Below, in pieces: positions 1 to 8,348 of a DNA stretch of 54,004 bases (the first letter of the stretch is position 1; each line of letters starts with the position of its first letter). The position numbers and the translations under genes were made by a program. The notes under the pieces were generated by a model, which did no database searches, was not told where the DNA came from, and saw only the letters and a program-made list of their open reading frames with translations. This DNA is from JBBRMU01 sp038230655 (GTDB lineage: Bacteria; Patescibacteriota; Microgenomatia; UBA1406; GWC2-37-13): the NCBI GenBank assembly GCA_038230655.1, contig JBBRMU010000006.1:1-54004 (forward strand), written 5' to 3'.

Positions 1-12
1 AACCAGATAAAT

Positions 13-2460
13 ATGAGCAACTCTATTAATCCTCAGTCAGCTGAGGAGACAGATTCAAACATACTTTCTTCGGGAAACAGAGTAAGAGACATTCCCGGCA
101 ACAACCATGAATTTTTTAAGCAACTCATCGACAGTATAGATGGCTATGCAATTTTAACTCTAGATATAAATGGAAACATTACAACGTGGAACTCTGGAGC
201 AGAGAATATATTTGGATATACTGAGAAAGAAGTTATTGGACAGAATGTTAATATACTCTTCACACCAGAATATATAAAAGCAAAAAAGCACATCTGGAAA
301 CTTAAACTAGCAGAAAAAAATGGACAAGCCGAAGATGAAAAGTGGTATGTCAAAAATAATGGTGACAGATTCTGGGGGAAAGGGAGAATCTATCTTCTTA
401 AGGATACTAATGGTAAGGTGAATGGCTTTACAAAAATACTGAGAGATCTGACTGAAAAGAGGAATATAGAAGAAGAGCATGAAAGAATGGTCTATGCTCA
501 AAAGGCCGGTAATATTGGTACTTTTGAGTGGAATCTAGATAATGGTCATATACTATGGACTCCACAATTAGAAGCACTATATGGTCTAAAACCGGGAGAT
601 TTCAAAGGAACTATTGAAGACTGGGTAGAGAAGGTACACCCCGACGATCGGGCAATTACAAGAGCTTTCATTCTGAAAAATATAAAAACAGCCTCTACAT
701 TTGACACTGAATTCCGCATTCTCTTGCCTGACAAAACTACTCATTGGATGCAAGCCAAAGGGCAGATCATAATAAATCCGAACAGAACAAAAAAGATAAT
801 CGGTGTTAACATTGATATTACTGAGAGAAAGCTAATGGAAAATAATCTTAAATTTCTTTCAGAAGCGAGTGAGTTACTTTCTTCCTCATTGGATTATCGG
901 ACAACACTAAACAGCGTTATTAGACTAGCTGTACCTCAGATTGCAGACTGGTGTTCAGTAGAAATGCTTGATAAAACTGGACAGATTAAGCTCATGGCTA
1001 TTGCTCATAAAGATCCCAAAAAGATTAGATGGGCAAAAAAATTGCGTGGAAACACTCCGACAAAAATGGATGCACCTACTGGAGTAGCACAAGTAATCCG
1101 GACTGCCAAATCTGAGCTTTATCCTTATATTTCAGATGAAATGCTTGTAGCATCAGCAAAAGATCAGAAAGAGCTAACAACTCTTCGGGAGCTTGGCCTG
1201 ACATCACTCATTATCGTTCCTATTTGTAGTGAAAAAAAATGTATTGGGACTATTTCATTTGTAAATACTGAGACAAAGAGAAGATATAATCGTGCAGATT
1301 TAAACATAGCCGAGCAACTCGCAAGCAGGGCTTCAATGGCAATTGAAAATGCACGTCTTTATGAAGCCGCTCAAAAAGAATTAGTAGTGAGAAAAAAGAC
1401 AGAGGAAGACCTCAGAAGAAGTAAGCTACAGTTTGAGGCTATTTATGAAGCAAACATTATTGGTATAGTTTATGGAGATCTAAAAGGCAATATTATCGGA
1501 GCAAACGACGCCTTTCTGAATATGATAGGATACTCTCGTGGAGACTTGAAGAAAGGTAGGATCAACCTTACTAAGATGACTCCAACTGAGTATAAAATTC
1601 AAGATGAGAAATCGGTTTTGCAGTTACTCTCTTCAGGCTTTGCAACCCCATGGGAAAAAGAGTATATAAAGAAAGATGGCAGCCAAATACCGGTTATTGT
1701 CGGATGCGCTCTTTTAAATAATGACACTACAGAGACTATCTATATCATTTTAGATATAACTGAAAGAAAAAAATTGGAACAAAGAAAGGATGAGTTTATT
1801 GGGATCGCATCACATGAATTAAAGACGCCTTTAACTAGTATTAAAGGATATACGCAAATTTTGGAAAGAATTATTCAACAGATTGGAGATGATAAACTAA
1901 AGTTATACCTTAAAAAAACAAATACATATATTGATAGACTAAACAGTCTTATAGCTGATCTCCTTGATGTTTCGAAAATTCAAGCCGGAAAGTTGCAGAT
2001 GAACTTTTCTGAATTTGACTTTGATGGCTTAGTTAATGATGGTATTGAGAGTATTCAACACATCAATCTTCAGCATAAAATAAACAAAAATGGAGAGATT
2101 CATCAAAAAATTTATGGTGACCGTCACAGGCTGGAGCAGGTATTCACGAACCTAATCTCAAATGCGATTAAGTACTCTCCACAAGCGAATAGCATTGTGA
2201 TTTCTACGTCCAAAGATAAAGATAATGTTGTCGTGGCAATTCAGGATTTTGGAGTTGGTATTGCAAGGGATAAACAGGCAAAGCTTTTTGACAGATTTTA
2301 TCGAGTTGAGGAAACAGCAAAAAAATTTTCAGGGCTAGGAATAGGACTGTATATATCAAGTGAAATTATTACTCGTCATGGTGGTAAAATGTGGCTAGAA
2401 AGCGATGAAGGTAGAGGCTCTACATTTTACTTCACTCTACCAGTTGGGAAAATGAACTAA
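13..2460 (+). CDS. Multi-PAS/GAF sensor histidine kinase
   Basis: An 815-residue sensor kinase. I read, in order, a PAS domain (about 33-150), a second PAS domain of the PAS_3 type with a VHPDDR motif (about 160-275), a GAF domain (about 290-445), a third PAS (about 465-590), HisKA, and an HATPase_c domain. The phospho-acceptor is His601 in SHELKTPL; the N box lies near 711-722 (NLISNAIKYSP), with DFGVGIA and GLGIGLYI as G boxes. No membrane segment is visible, so it is probably a cytoplasmic sensor. The response regulator starts one base after its stop, so the two are probably co-translated. The frame is open to base 1 (four sense codons before this ATG), so the true start could lie outside the window. 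The signal sensed is unknown. Confidence 0.93.
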   Translation: MSNSINPQSAEETDSNILSSGNRVRDIPGNNHEFFKQLIDSIDGYAILTLDINGNITTWNSGAENIFGYTEKEVIGQNVNILFTPEYIKAKKHIWKLKLAEKNGQAEDEKWYVKNNGDRFWGKGRIYLLKDTNGKVNGFTKILRDLTEKRNIEEEHERMVYAQKAGNIGTFEWNLDNGHILWTPQLEALYGLKPGDFKGTIEDWVEKVHPDDRAITRAFILKNIKTASTFDTEFRILLPDKTTHWMQAKGQIIINPNRTKKIIGVNIDITERKLMENNLKFLSEASELLSSSLDYRTTLNSVIRLAVPQIADWCSVEMLDKTGQIKLMAIAHKDPKKIRWAKKLRGNTPTKMDAPTGVAQVIRTAKSELYPYISDEMLVASAKDQKELTTLRELGLTSLIIVPICSEKKCIGTISFVNTETKRRYNRADLNIAEQLASRASMAIENARLYEAAQKELVVRKKTEEDLRRSKLQFEAIYEANIIGIVYGDLKGNIIGANDAFLNMIGYSRGDLKKGRINLTKMTPTEYKIQDEKSVLQLLSSGFATPWEKEYIKKDGSQIPVIVGCALLNNDTTETIYIILDITERKKLEQRKDEFIGIASHELKTPLTSIKGYTQILERIIQQIGDDKLKLYLKKTNTYIDRLNSLIADLLDVSKIQAGKLQMNFSEFDFDGLVNDGIESIQHINLQHKINKNGEIHQKIYGDRHRLEQVFTNLISNAIKYSPQANSIVISTSKDKDNVVVAIQDFGVGIARDKQAKLFDRFYRVEETAKKFSGLGIGLYISSEIITRHGGKMWLESDEGRGSTFYFTLPVGKMN

Positions 2461-2461
2461 T

Positions 2462-2821
2462 ATGAAGAAACATGTGCTTATATGCGAAGATGACGAGGGA
2501 ATTATTGACGTTGTTTCTATCGTTCTTCTTGATAAAGGATATACAGTAGACGTTATCATTAATGGGAAGGAAATATTTAATAGAATAAAGGGGAAAAGAC
2601 CTGATGTTATTTTATTGGATCTTTGGATGCCAGAAATAACCGGAGAGGAGATAGCTCTAAGACTCAAAGCAGACAAACTGACAGCTGATATTCCCATTAT
2701 CTTCGTATCTGCCAGTAAAGATCTTAAAAAAATTGCTTCTTCAACTGAAGTTAATGATTTTCTCCCAAAACCATTCGATATTATAGACCTTGAAAACATT
2801 GTCGAGAAGTATGTTAACTGA
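2462..2821 (+). CDS. Single-domain response regulator (receiver only)
   Basis: A 119-residue CheY-like receiver domain with no output domain. The acidic pocket is the EDD motif near residues 8-10, the phospho-acceptor Asp lies in LLDLWMP near residue 52, and the conserved Lys sits in LPKPF near residue 102. The start follows the kinase stop by one base, which suggests translational coupling. It is the likely phosphorylation partner of that kinase. With no DNA-binding domain, output must pass through protein contacts or a further phosphotransfer step; the target is unknown. Confidence 0.92.
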   Translation: MKKHVLICEDDEGIIDVVSIVLLDKGYTVDVIINGKEIFNRIKGKRPDVILLDLWMPEITGEEIALRLKADKLTADIPIIFVSASKDLKKIASSTEVNDFLPKPFDIIDLENIVEKYVN

Positions 2822-2869
2822 AAATTATCATATACTTAAGGCTAATGTATTTCTAATTGGCTACTTTTC

Positions 2870-2886
2870 TTCTAATAATATTAGAA
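2870..2886. promoter_or_regulatory. 17-bp palindrome, possible operator
   Basis: TTCTAATA-A-TATTAGAA is a perfect 8-bp inverted repeat around one base. Its 15-bp core is identical to a second palindrome at 15994-16010 in front of the TrmB-like regulator. It lies between the response regulator and hflX, about 230 bases upstream of hflX. It may be a binding site; it is too AT-rich and its loop too tight for a convincing terminator. Confidence 0.4.
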
Positions 2887-3115
2887 AAAGATTACGATGC
2901 AAATAGTTTATATACCTCAAATAGGTGTTTTCCGGCTTTAATACTTAAAATATTTGCGATATCAATATTCTCATTTATCATAAGTTGACTCTGAATGCAT
3001 TAATGATCTTTTCAGGTATAATTATACTTAGTATATTAGAGATTACCTCGGTTTAACACACTCTAACCTGATTATTGCTTTATTATAGGTATAATCAGCT
3101 AAGAGTTAAATATAT

Positions 3116-4225
3116 ATGCATAATAGAGAAAAACAACGATTTATTCTTGTTGATGTTGTACCTCCGAATGTTACCAAAGAAGAAGGCAAAAAAGAACTTG
3201 AGGAGTTAATATCACTCGTAGATACATACGGAGGGGCTACTATAGTCCAGGTAATCCAACGAAGAGCAAATCCAGATAACCATACTTATGTCGGTTCAGG
3301 CAAATCAGAGGAGATCGCTGAGATTGTTAAAAGCGATAAAATTGATGTTGTTGTTTTGAACTCCTTTGTCAAACCAGGCCAAATATTTAACCTAAAAACT
3401 ATCTTGTGGCACGGCAATAATAACATAGTCGTGTGGGATAGAGTAGACCTCATTCTACATATATTTGGTAAACATGCTCATACAGCAGAAGCAAAACTTC
3501 AGATTGAACTCGCCAGTATGCGCCATATGGGACCGCTCATCTTTGGGTTAGGAGGCGCCGTTCTATCTAGGCAAGGTGGAGGAATTGGCACAAGAGGGAT
3601 AGGGGAGACAAATATAGAAAGAATGAAACGACATTGGAGAAAAGAGATGAAGGAAGTCAAAGACAAACTTGATAAATTAACAACTAACAGAGAAAGGCAG
3701 TTAAATCATAGAAAAGAAGAAGGCCTCCAGACAGTCTCTATAGTAGGGTACACGAATGCTGGGAAAACGACTTTATTTAATACTTTAACAAAAAAAAAGA
3801 AACTGGCCGCCGATGTTCTGTTTGCAACTTTAGACAGCACTGTTGGAAAACTGTACCTCCAAAACCTTAAAAAGGATATCTTAATTTCAGATACGATTGG
3901 ATTTATTCAACGACTTCCTCCAGATTTAATTGATGCTTTCAAGTCAACTTTAATGGAGTCAATTCATGCGGATATCATCCTTCATATCATAGACCTTTCT
4001 GACCCAAAAATGTATGAAAAAATAGCAATAGTTGAAAATATACTGGAAGATTTAGGGCTTAAAGATAAGAAAAAAATGTATGTCTTTAATAAAGTAGATC
4101 GGGTTAAGCCACTTAATAAAGAAGAGATTTCATTACGATTTAAAAATTATAATCCACAGTTTATTGCTGCAAAGAATCAGGAGGGAGTAGGGGAACTGAT
4201 AACACAGATCGAGCGCTATGTTTGA
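3116..4225 (+). CDS. hflX: GTPase HflX
   Basis: A 369-residue HflX GTPase, a ribosome-associated factor that can split stalled or stressed ribosomes. The N-terminal HflX domain (with YVGSGKSEEI) and a helical region with the Gly-rich GGIGTRGIGETNIE segment precede the G domain. G1 is GYTNAGKTT beginning at about residue 211, G3 is DTIGFIQRLP and G4 is NKVD. The C-terminal extension is short compared with enterobacterial HflX. The likely -10 is TATAAT at 3090-3095, giving a leader of about 14 bases without an obvious Shine-Dalgarno. A stem-loop follows the stop. Confidence 0.95.
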   Translation: MHNREKQRFILVDVVPPNVTKEEGKKELEELISLVDTYGGATIVQVIQRRANPDNHTYVGSGKSEEIAEIVKSDKIDVVVLNSFVKPGQIFNLKTILWHGNNNIVVWDRVDLILHIFGKHAHTAEAKLQIELASMRHMGPLIFGLGGAVLSRQGGGIGTRGIGETNIERMKRHWRKEMKEVKDKLDKLTTNRERQLNHRKEEGLQTVSIVGYTNAGKTTLFNTLTKKKKLAADVLFATLDSTVGKLYLQNLKKDILISDTIGFIQRLPPDLIDAFKSTLMESIHADIILHIIDLSDPKMYEKIAIVENILEDLGLKDKKKMYVFNKVDRVKPLNKEEISLRFKNYNPQFIAAKNQEGVGELITQIERYV

Positions 4226-4232
4226 CAAATAG

Positions 4233-4261
4233 AAAAATTGAGAGGTAATTACTCAGTTTTT
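4233..4261 (+). terminator. Probable rho-independent terminator after hflX
   Basis: AAAAATTGAG pairs with CTCAGTTTTT across a 9-base loop (ten pairs, one G-T), eight bases after the hflX stop. The T run is part of the 3' arm. The stem is AT-rich, so efficiency is uncertain. Confidence 0.55.
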
Positions 4262-4308
4262 GAGCTTTATAAATGACAACTCAACATGTAGTTAAAATTT
4301 TCAAATTT

Positions 4309-5532
4309 TTACCGTTTCACAAATAAAATGCCAAACGGCAGACCTCTACCAGGACCGGCAATATATCTCCCACTATTCCAAAGTGCTAGTGAACCACCGC
4401 TATCCAGATTAAGAGCATTTTGAACTCCCATAGTCTTTAAAACTGTTCCCATATCTCGTACATTCGCATTATAGATAACACCTATATAGACTGTGCTTCC
4501 AGAGCCTCCTATAAACGCCCGATTTCCTTTCCCTGACTGCTTTGCATCACCGTCGTCGTTGACAGCAATATTCCCACCTGACACAAGAAGGGGGGAGTTG
4601 GCAATAACCGCATCTACACCCGTATCACGTCCCCATTCTGAAGAGTGTCCCATAAAGCGTGAATATCCTGCACCAAATGCAGCAGCAGGAACCGAACTAT
4701 AAACATTATTAGCGGAGTTAAAGTAGACTTTATCTTTATTCATTAGAAGAGTATCAAATGAATTTTTTTTATTAGCACAGGCCGGATATGTTGAAGGACA
4801 GAAGTACTGGCCGTTGACTCCTGCGAATGCCCCTGACCTCGACGCAAACTCTCCTAAAGCCATCACCGGACAGTTATCACCGCAGTCACTCCCAGAAGCA
4901 GTATCAACTATTACTTTTGTGGAGTTCAAATCTGCGGCAATAATATCAACTATAAAATCGCCACGGTCCGTTTTTACAGTCTGTCGTTTATACCCATTAC
5001 CTGGTGCAGTATTATCTACAGGTGCTTTGTTAGGCACACTCGTCGGAACAAGAGCAGCAACAACCACATCTCTTTGTTTTTGAATATCCGTATTAAGCTG
5101 AGCAAGTAATGCCGACGCCGAGGCATAATTTCTATCTGATAAATACTTTAGTGACTTCCCATATTTTTCATCAAGAGGAGTAGTTTTTGATGTATACTCT
5201 TTCAAACCGAGAAGATTTTCATAGCTTTTAACAGCATCATTATAGGTAATATTAATATTTTTATTTTCCTCTTCAAGCTTATTGTTTCTCACAACTTGAT
5301 CAGAATTTTTAAGTGCTTCATATTGATGGGAAGTATTGTAAAGTTCAGTCTGGATTTTATCAAGCTTGCTTTTTAGAGTTGTAAGGTTTCGTTGAGCTTG
5401 GTTCTTAGTTAACTGTTCCCGTTTAAGATTTTGTGATAAGGAGTTTAAGAATCCCACCAAAATAACAATAGCAGTAATCAAAATTCCGGTGATTGAAAAA
5501 AAAATTATATTATTCTTCTGATATAGCTTCAC
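4309..5532 (-). CDS. Membrane-anchored coiled-coil protein with phosphodiester glycosidase (NAGPA-like) domain
   Basis: A 407-residue protein with one N-terminal membrane segment (about 9-28), a coiled coil (about 30-110), a short linker, and a C-terminal NAGPA/DUF2233-type domain (about 185-407) carrying the typical NLDSGGSLALW and GVNGQYFC motifs. Members of this family hydrolyse phosphodiester-linked sugars; the substrate here is unknown. It is probably anchored with its catalytic domain outside the cell. Four cysteines in the catalytic domain could form disulfides. The start codon is GTG; a TATAAT at 5558-5553 on the minus strand gives a leader of about 14 bases. No operon partner is obvious. 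Confidence 0.85.
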   Translation of the reverse strand: MKLYQKNNIIFFSITGILITAIVILVGFLNSLSQNLKREQLTKNQAQRNLTTLKSKLDKIQTELYNTSHQYEALKNSDQVVRNNKLEEENKNINITYNDAVKSYENLLGLKEYTSKTTPLDEKYGKSLKYLSDRNYASASALLAQLNTDIQKQRDVVVAALVPTSVPNKAPVDNTAPGNGYKRQTVKTDRGDFIVDIIAADLNSTKVIVDTASGSDCGDNCPVMALGEFASRSGAFAGVNGQYFCPSTYPACANKKNSFDTLLMNKDKVYFNSANNVYSSVPAAAFGAGYSRFMGHSSEWGRDTGVDAVIANSPLLVSGGNIAVNDDGDAKQSGKGNRAFIGGSGSTVYIGVIYNANVRDMGTVLKTMGVQNALNLDSGGSLALWNSGRYIAGPGRGLPFGILFVKR

Positions 5533-5631
5533 ACTACTTGTGATAATTGATAATTATAAAGTCTGAGTTTAAGTATATGTAAATATTCTGCTAATGTCTA
5601 TTTTGTATCTCAGCAGACTCAATCGAAATGG

Positions 5632-5637
5632 TATAAT
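5632..5637 (+). promoter_or_regulatory. -10 box placing +1 on the PspC start codon
   Basis: TATAAT ends seven bases before the A of the ATG at 5644, so the predicted transcription start is the start codon itself. This is one of many such arrangements in the window. Confidence 0.6.
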
Positions 5638-5643
5638 TAATTT

Positions 5644-5853
5644 ATGAGTCAGTTAGTTAGACCTAAAAAAGGCAGAATGATTGCAGGTGTTGCTAAAGGA
5701 ATAGCCAATTACTTTAAAATCAGTGTTATTTTAATAAGATTAATCTGGCTTTTTCTGCTCCTACCTGGAGGGCTCCCAGGATTCCTTCCATATATTATTT
5801 GCTGGATTTTAATCCCTTCAGAACAAGAGCCAACTATTCTGAAGGAAAAGTAA
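5644..5853 (+). CDS. pspC: PspC domain protein
   Basis: A 69-residue PspC-domain membrane protein: an N-terminal RPKKGRMIAGVAKGIANYF segment typical of PspC, followed by one or two hydrophobic segments (about 22-58) with a PGGLPG turn. PspC proteins report or respond to envelope stress. No other psp gene is visible here, so it stands alone. The TATAAT at 5632-5637 suggests a leaderless transcript. It faces a YeaQ/YmgE-like stress gene across a shared terminator. Confidence 0.9.
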   Translation: MSQLVRPKKGRMIAGVAKGIANYFKISVILIRLIWLFLLLPGGLPGFLPYIICWILIPSEQEPTILKEK

Positions 5854-5865
5854 AAACTCCAAAAA

Positions 5866-5891
5866 AAAGCAGACCGGTTACGGCCTGCTTT
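5866..5891. terminator. Bidirectional terminator between pspC and the YeaQ-like gene
   Basis: AAAGCAG pairs with CTGCTTT, with an inner CCG-GTTA-CGG stem separated by one mismatch. On the minus strand it is followed by eight Ts; on the plus strand by TTAAAAATTG and a T run. It sits between two convergent genes and probably serves both. Confidence 0.85.
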
Positions 5892-5907
5892 AAAAATTGT
5901 TTTTTTA

Positions 5908-6165
5908 TTATAGTGTAGACCTTCTAAACATTCGTCCAACAAAGAGTGCTAACAACGCTCCAAGAGTTGCGACAATCATCGATGAAATATTGAAGCCAGT
6001 TACTCCTACTCCGAATAACATATTTCCCAGGTATCCGCCAATAAATGCACCGACAATACCTAAAACTATTGATCCTAAAATGCCACCTTGTCCAGGTTTT
6101 GGATCTAACACATTAGCAATAGTTCCTACTATAAGTCCAAAGATTATATAAAACAGTATGCCCAT
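5908..6165 (-). CDS. GlsB/YeaQ/YmgE family stress membrane protein
   Basis: An 85-residue protein of the transglycosylase-associated (YeaQ/YmgE/GlsB) family. It has three hydrophobic segments rich in Gly (about 2-20, 28-50, 58-78) and the DPKPGQGG loop typical of the family. These small inner-membrane proteins are linked to general or envelope stress, but their mechanism is unclear. Unlike most genes here it has a strong Shine-Dalgarno, GGGGGTGATT on the minus strand (6180-6171), five bases before the ATG. Confidence 0.9.
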   Translation of the reverse strand: MGILFYIIFGLIVGTIANVLDPKPGQGGILGSIVLGIVGAFIGGYLGNMLFGVGVTGFNISSMIVATLGALLALFVGRMFRRSTL

Positions 6166-6444
6166 AATTTAATCACCCCCTTAATCGGTAACTACTAATT
6201 TAGATTGATTTGAAAATCGTTAGAAAATTATCAAATATCGATCCCCGAAATATTTTTTTCACTCTATTGTTTCTCATTTTTTAGCATTAATTGGTAATGT
6301 ATTTCAATAGTATCGCTATGAGATCATGTTTCAACAATAAACCTGTAAGAATACAGTAAGAGTCTATTGAACATTTTTCTTACTAAATTACGACGTATTG
6401 TTAACAGAAACATCTTGGACAATTTCTATCATTAATTTTTATAG

Positions 6445-6456
6445 AAAGGAGGTGAG
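6445..6456 (+). promoter_or_regulatory. Strong Shine-Dalgarno of the CsbD-like gene
   Basis: AAAGGAGGTGAG, with GGAGG seven bases before the ATG at 6460. It is one of the few canonical ribosome binding sites in the window, and it fixes the start of this short gene. Confidence 0.85.
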
Positions 6457-6459
6457 ATT

Positions 6460-6612
6460 ATGGGAGTAAGAAATTTTCTAAACGCAAAATACAATCAGAC
6501 AAAGGGTTCAGTTGAGAAACAGACTGGACGGCCAGTAAAAGGGGAGTTTGATATCCTAAAAGGCAAGCTTCAGGAGAAAACCGAAGATATACAGCGAAAA
6601 AATAACGAGTGA
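6460..6612 (+). CDS. Small CsbD-like stress protein
   Basis: A 50-residue hydrophilic, Lys/Gln-rich protein beginning MGVRNFLNAKYNQTKGSVEK. The spacing of KGSVEK, GRPVKGE and LKGKLQEKTED resembles the CsbD/YjbJ family of general stress proteins, whose role is unknown. The assignment is by eye. The strong Shine-Dalgarno at 6445-6456 and the stress genes either side make it very likely to be a real gene. No membrane segment is present. Confidence 0.72.
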   Translation: MGVRNFLNAKYNQTKGSVEKQTGRPVKGEFDILKGKLQEKTEDIQRKNNE

Positions 6613-6639
6613 TAAACTGAAATATGATAAGATGAAGGG

Positions 6640-6837
6640 ATGGATGACAAGAAAGTAGCTCAAAAATGTTCTGATGAATTGGAAAAGATTAATAAAGAGT
6701 TTAATGAAGTAATTGCTAAAAAAGGACACTGTTATGATAGGGGAGAGGAAGAAGGAGGAGATACCTGTGACTGTGTTACTTACTACAAGAAATATCTTGA
6801 TACAAAGAATAGTTATAGGAATTTGATAAAGAAATGA
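6640..6837 (+). CDS. Small Cys-containing protein upstream of peroxiredoxin
   Basis: A 65-residue charged protein that I do not recognise. It has four cysteines (about 10, 31, 43, 45, the last two as CDC) and mostly helical-looking ends. Its stop overlaps the peroxiredoxin start by four bases (ATGA), so the pair is translationally coupled. A TATGAT at 6623-6628 would give a five-base leader. The cysteines and coupling suggest, as inference only, a redox- or metal-related role tied to the peroxidase. Confidence 0.7.
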   Translation: MDDKKVAQKCSDELEKINKEFNEVIAKKGHCYDRGEEEGGDTCDCVTYYKKYLDTKNSYRNLIKK

Positions 6838-7283
6838 GAGCACCAGAATTTTCTTTACAAGACCAAAACGGGAGAGTTGTAACTCTAGATCAGTTCAAAG
6901 GATCCTGGCTTTTACTTTACTTTTATCCAAAAGATGACACACCAGGATGTACTAGAGAAGCATGTAACTTTAGAGACAGCTCAGCATTATTCAACAATAA
7001 GGGGATAAATATTGTTGGGGTATCGAAAGACTCAGTTATTTCACACACAAAGTTTACTACTAAATATAACTTAAATTTCCCTTTGCTAAGTGACGAATCT
7101 AAGGAAGTAATCAAGGCATATGGGGCCTGGGGCAGAAAAAAGTTTATGGGAAAAGAGTATGAGGGTATCATTCGTAAATCGTATCTAATTAACCCAGAAG
7201 GTGAGATAGTCAAGTCTTATGAAAAGGTAAATCCACTGACTCATGCTAAAGAAATTTTAGAGAAATTCGAGGCACAATTGTAG
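6834..7283 (+). CDS. bcp: Thioredoxin-dependent peroxiredoxin (Bcp/PrxQ type)
   Basis: A 149-residue AhpC/TSA-fold peroxiredoxin of the BCP/PrxQ class, which reduces hydrogen peroxide and organic peroxides with thioredoxin-type donors in the cytoplasm. The peroxidatic Cys39 lies in TPGCTREAC and the resolving Cys44 is five residues on, the usual atypical 2-Cys layout. The YFYPKDDTPGC and KSYLINPEG segments are typical. The length is normal. It starts inside the stop of the small Cys-containing gene upstream (ATGA overlap). Confidence 0.95.
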   Translation: MRAPEFSLQDQNGRVVTLDQFKGSWLLLYFYPKDDTPGCTREACNFRDSSALFNNKGINIVGVSKDSVISHTKFTTKYNLNFPLLSDESKEVIKAYGAWGRKKFMGKEYEGIIRKSYLINPEGEIVKSYEKVNPLTHAKEILEKFEAQL

Positions 7284-7314
7284 TTTTTCTAGCCTCAAAG
7301 TTGTCTGCCGTCTC

Positions 7315-7342
7315 TTGACTTATAGCAAAAGTGTGATATAAT
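7315..7342 (+). promoter_or_regulatory. Strong sigma-70-type promoter of a possible intergenic RNA
   Basis: TTGACT (7315-7320), a 16-base spacer and TATAAT (7337-7342) predict a start near 7349. No protein-coding frame follows before the convergent gene at 7623, so the promoter probably drives a non-coding RNA. Confidence 0.65.
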
Positions 7343-7348
7343 ATAGAT

Positions 7349-7624
7349 AGGTTAAGGTTCGTCTTCTAGAAAGATACCTGCTTAAATTTCGCTCTAGTGA
7401 GTTTTTACAAGAACTATACTACTCTTGTTGATTTGCCTGTCAAAACAACTTAGAGGAGTAAATACCCGTGCATCTTTATGTACAGAGGGTATACTTTTCG
7501 AATATCCAAGATTAAGATGATCATAAACATTTGATTTTATAAGGATCAACTTAAGGAAAGCCAAGCACCGACTTACAGTTTTGCTTGTAGTAATTTAACG
7601 GATAATTTGAGCAGCTATTTTTTT
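7349..7624 (+). ncRNA. Possible non-coding RNA of unknown class
   Basis: A stretch of about 275 bases between bcp and the convergent GIY-YIG gene. It starts at a near-consensus promoter and ends at a run of seven Ts (7618-7624), though no strong terminator stem is obvious before that run. Conserved signatures of RNase P RNA, tmRNA, SRP RNA or 6S RNA were not recognised. A CTTAGAG element (7449-7455) followed by an ATACCC/GGGTAT hairpin (7462-7492) resembles an element in the helicase leader at 8245-8289. The function is unknown. Confidence 0.4.
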
Positions 7625-7874
7625 AAATAGATTTTTGAACTAACTTCACCTTTGCAGAGTGACTTAATTTCTTTAAGTTTAGCTCTCTTTTCAATGCAAG
7701 AGAATGGGATGATAACTCCTCAGAATACTTTAAAACAACTGGACGTCGTGTTTTAGTATATTTTGCGCCAGATTTTAAGGTATTATGGGCGTGTAATCTT
7801 TGCTCTAGATTGGTAGTAAAGCCCGTATAAAAACTACCGTCTGCACATAGTAATATGTAGACAAAATACTTCAT
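7623..7874 (-). CDS. GIY-YIG nuclease-domain protein (URI type)
   Basis: An 83-residue single-domain GIY-YIG protein starting MKYFVYILLCADGSFYTGFT, with the two motif strands YVYIL and YTG, Arg in LEQRLHAH and Glu in KRELNLKK. Small URI-type members are common stand-alone nucleases of unclear role. I chose the ATG at 7874 because the family motif begins right there; the 15 residues possible upstream overlap the divergent promoter region. It is divergent from a zinc-ribbon gene with only 30 bases between them, and it converges on the candidate RNA. Confidence 0.88.
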   Translation of the reverse strand: MKYFVYILLCADGSFYTGFTTNLEQRLHAHNTLKSGAKYTKTRRPVVLKYSEELSSHSLALKRELNLKKLSHSAKVKLVQKSI

Positions 7875-7882
7875 ATGTATAG

Positions 7883-7888
7883 TATAAT
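7883..7888 (+). promoter_or_regulatory. -10 box between divergent GIY-YIG and zinc-ribbon genes
   Basis: TATAAT within the 30-base gap predicts a start near 7895, about ten bases before the ATG at 7905. It supports the downstream start for the plus-strand gene. Confidence 0.5.
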
Positions 7889-7904
7889 AAAAGTATACTC
7901 TTCT

Positions 7905-8171
7905 ATGAATAATACTCACTCAAATCCTTGTTTTCGTTGCGGGACAGAACGGATCATTTCTAAACGCTGGGAAGAGCCCATGTATGACTATCCAGACTCA
8001 CCAAAAGTAGTCCATATAGAGAAGATCTGTCCTAATCCTGACTGCCAAAAACTAGTAGATGCTGAGTTAAAGGCTCAACAGGATAAAAAAGATAACTTAC
8101 GCAAAAAAAGTGAAGAAAGAGCCTTAGCCCGAAGAGCTAAAAAAGACTATATCAACACCGCTGCGGAGTAA
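7905..8171 (+). CDS. Small zinc-ribbon-like protein
   Basis: An 88-residue protein with CFRCG near the N-terminus and CPNPDC about 35 residues later, a likely four-Cys zinc site, followed by a highly charged Lys/Arg-rich helix (about 55-80). I do not recognise a named family. The ATG at 7905 is preferred because an in-frame ATG at 7875 would lie in the promoter region. The charged tail suggests nucleic acid or ribosome binding, which is inference only. A promoter for the helicase leader begins just after its stop. Confidence 0.7.
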   Translation: MNNTHSNPCFRCGTERIISKRWEEPMYDYPDSPKVVHIEKICPNPDCQKLVDAELKAQQDKKDNLRKKSEERALARRAKKDYINTAAE

Positions 8172-8178
8172 AGTATGG

Positions 8179-8184
8179 TATAAT
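8179..8184 (+). promoter_or_regulatory. -10 box of the DEAD-box helicase transcript
   Basis: TATAAT in TATGGTATAAT predicts a start near 8191, 158 bases before the helicase ATG. This leader is far longer than those of the other genes in the window. Confidence 0.5.
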
Positions 8185-8190
8185 ATTTGT

Positions 8191-8348
8191 ATTGTTTTGA
8201 TAGATTCTGCTATGTTTCTCTTAGGCTGGTTGAAACTCAAGCAGCTTAGAGAAAGATATACCTTCATAATTAAAGTGCAAAAGGTATACATCACTAATTA
8301 ACTAACTGCGGGTTCTATTTCTACAATAGTTATAACTATTTAAACACT
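8191..8348 (+). promoter_or_regulatory. Structured 5' leader of the helicase gene
   Basis: A 158-base leader. One stem pairs TTTCTCTTAGGCTG with CAGCTTAGAGAAA, with small bulges; a second hairpin directly after it pairs ATACCTT (8258-8264) with AAGGTAT (8281-8287). Autoregulatory or cold-responsive leaders are known for other DEAD-box helicase and cold-shock genes; a similar role here is inference. A weaker -10-like TATACA at 8285-8290 could give a shorter transcript. Confidence 0.4.

Noticed and set aside
7349..7624. RNase P RNA, tmRNA, SRP RNA or 6S RNA
   Set aside because: None of their conserved core sequences could be found by eye. It is kept as an unclassified candidate.
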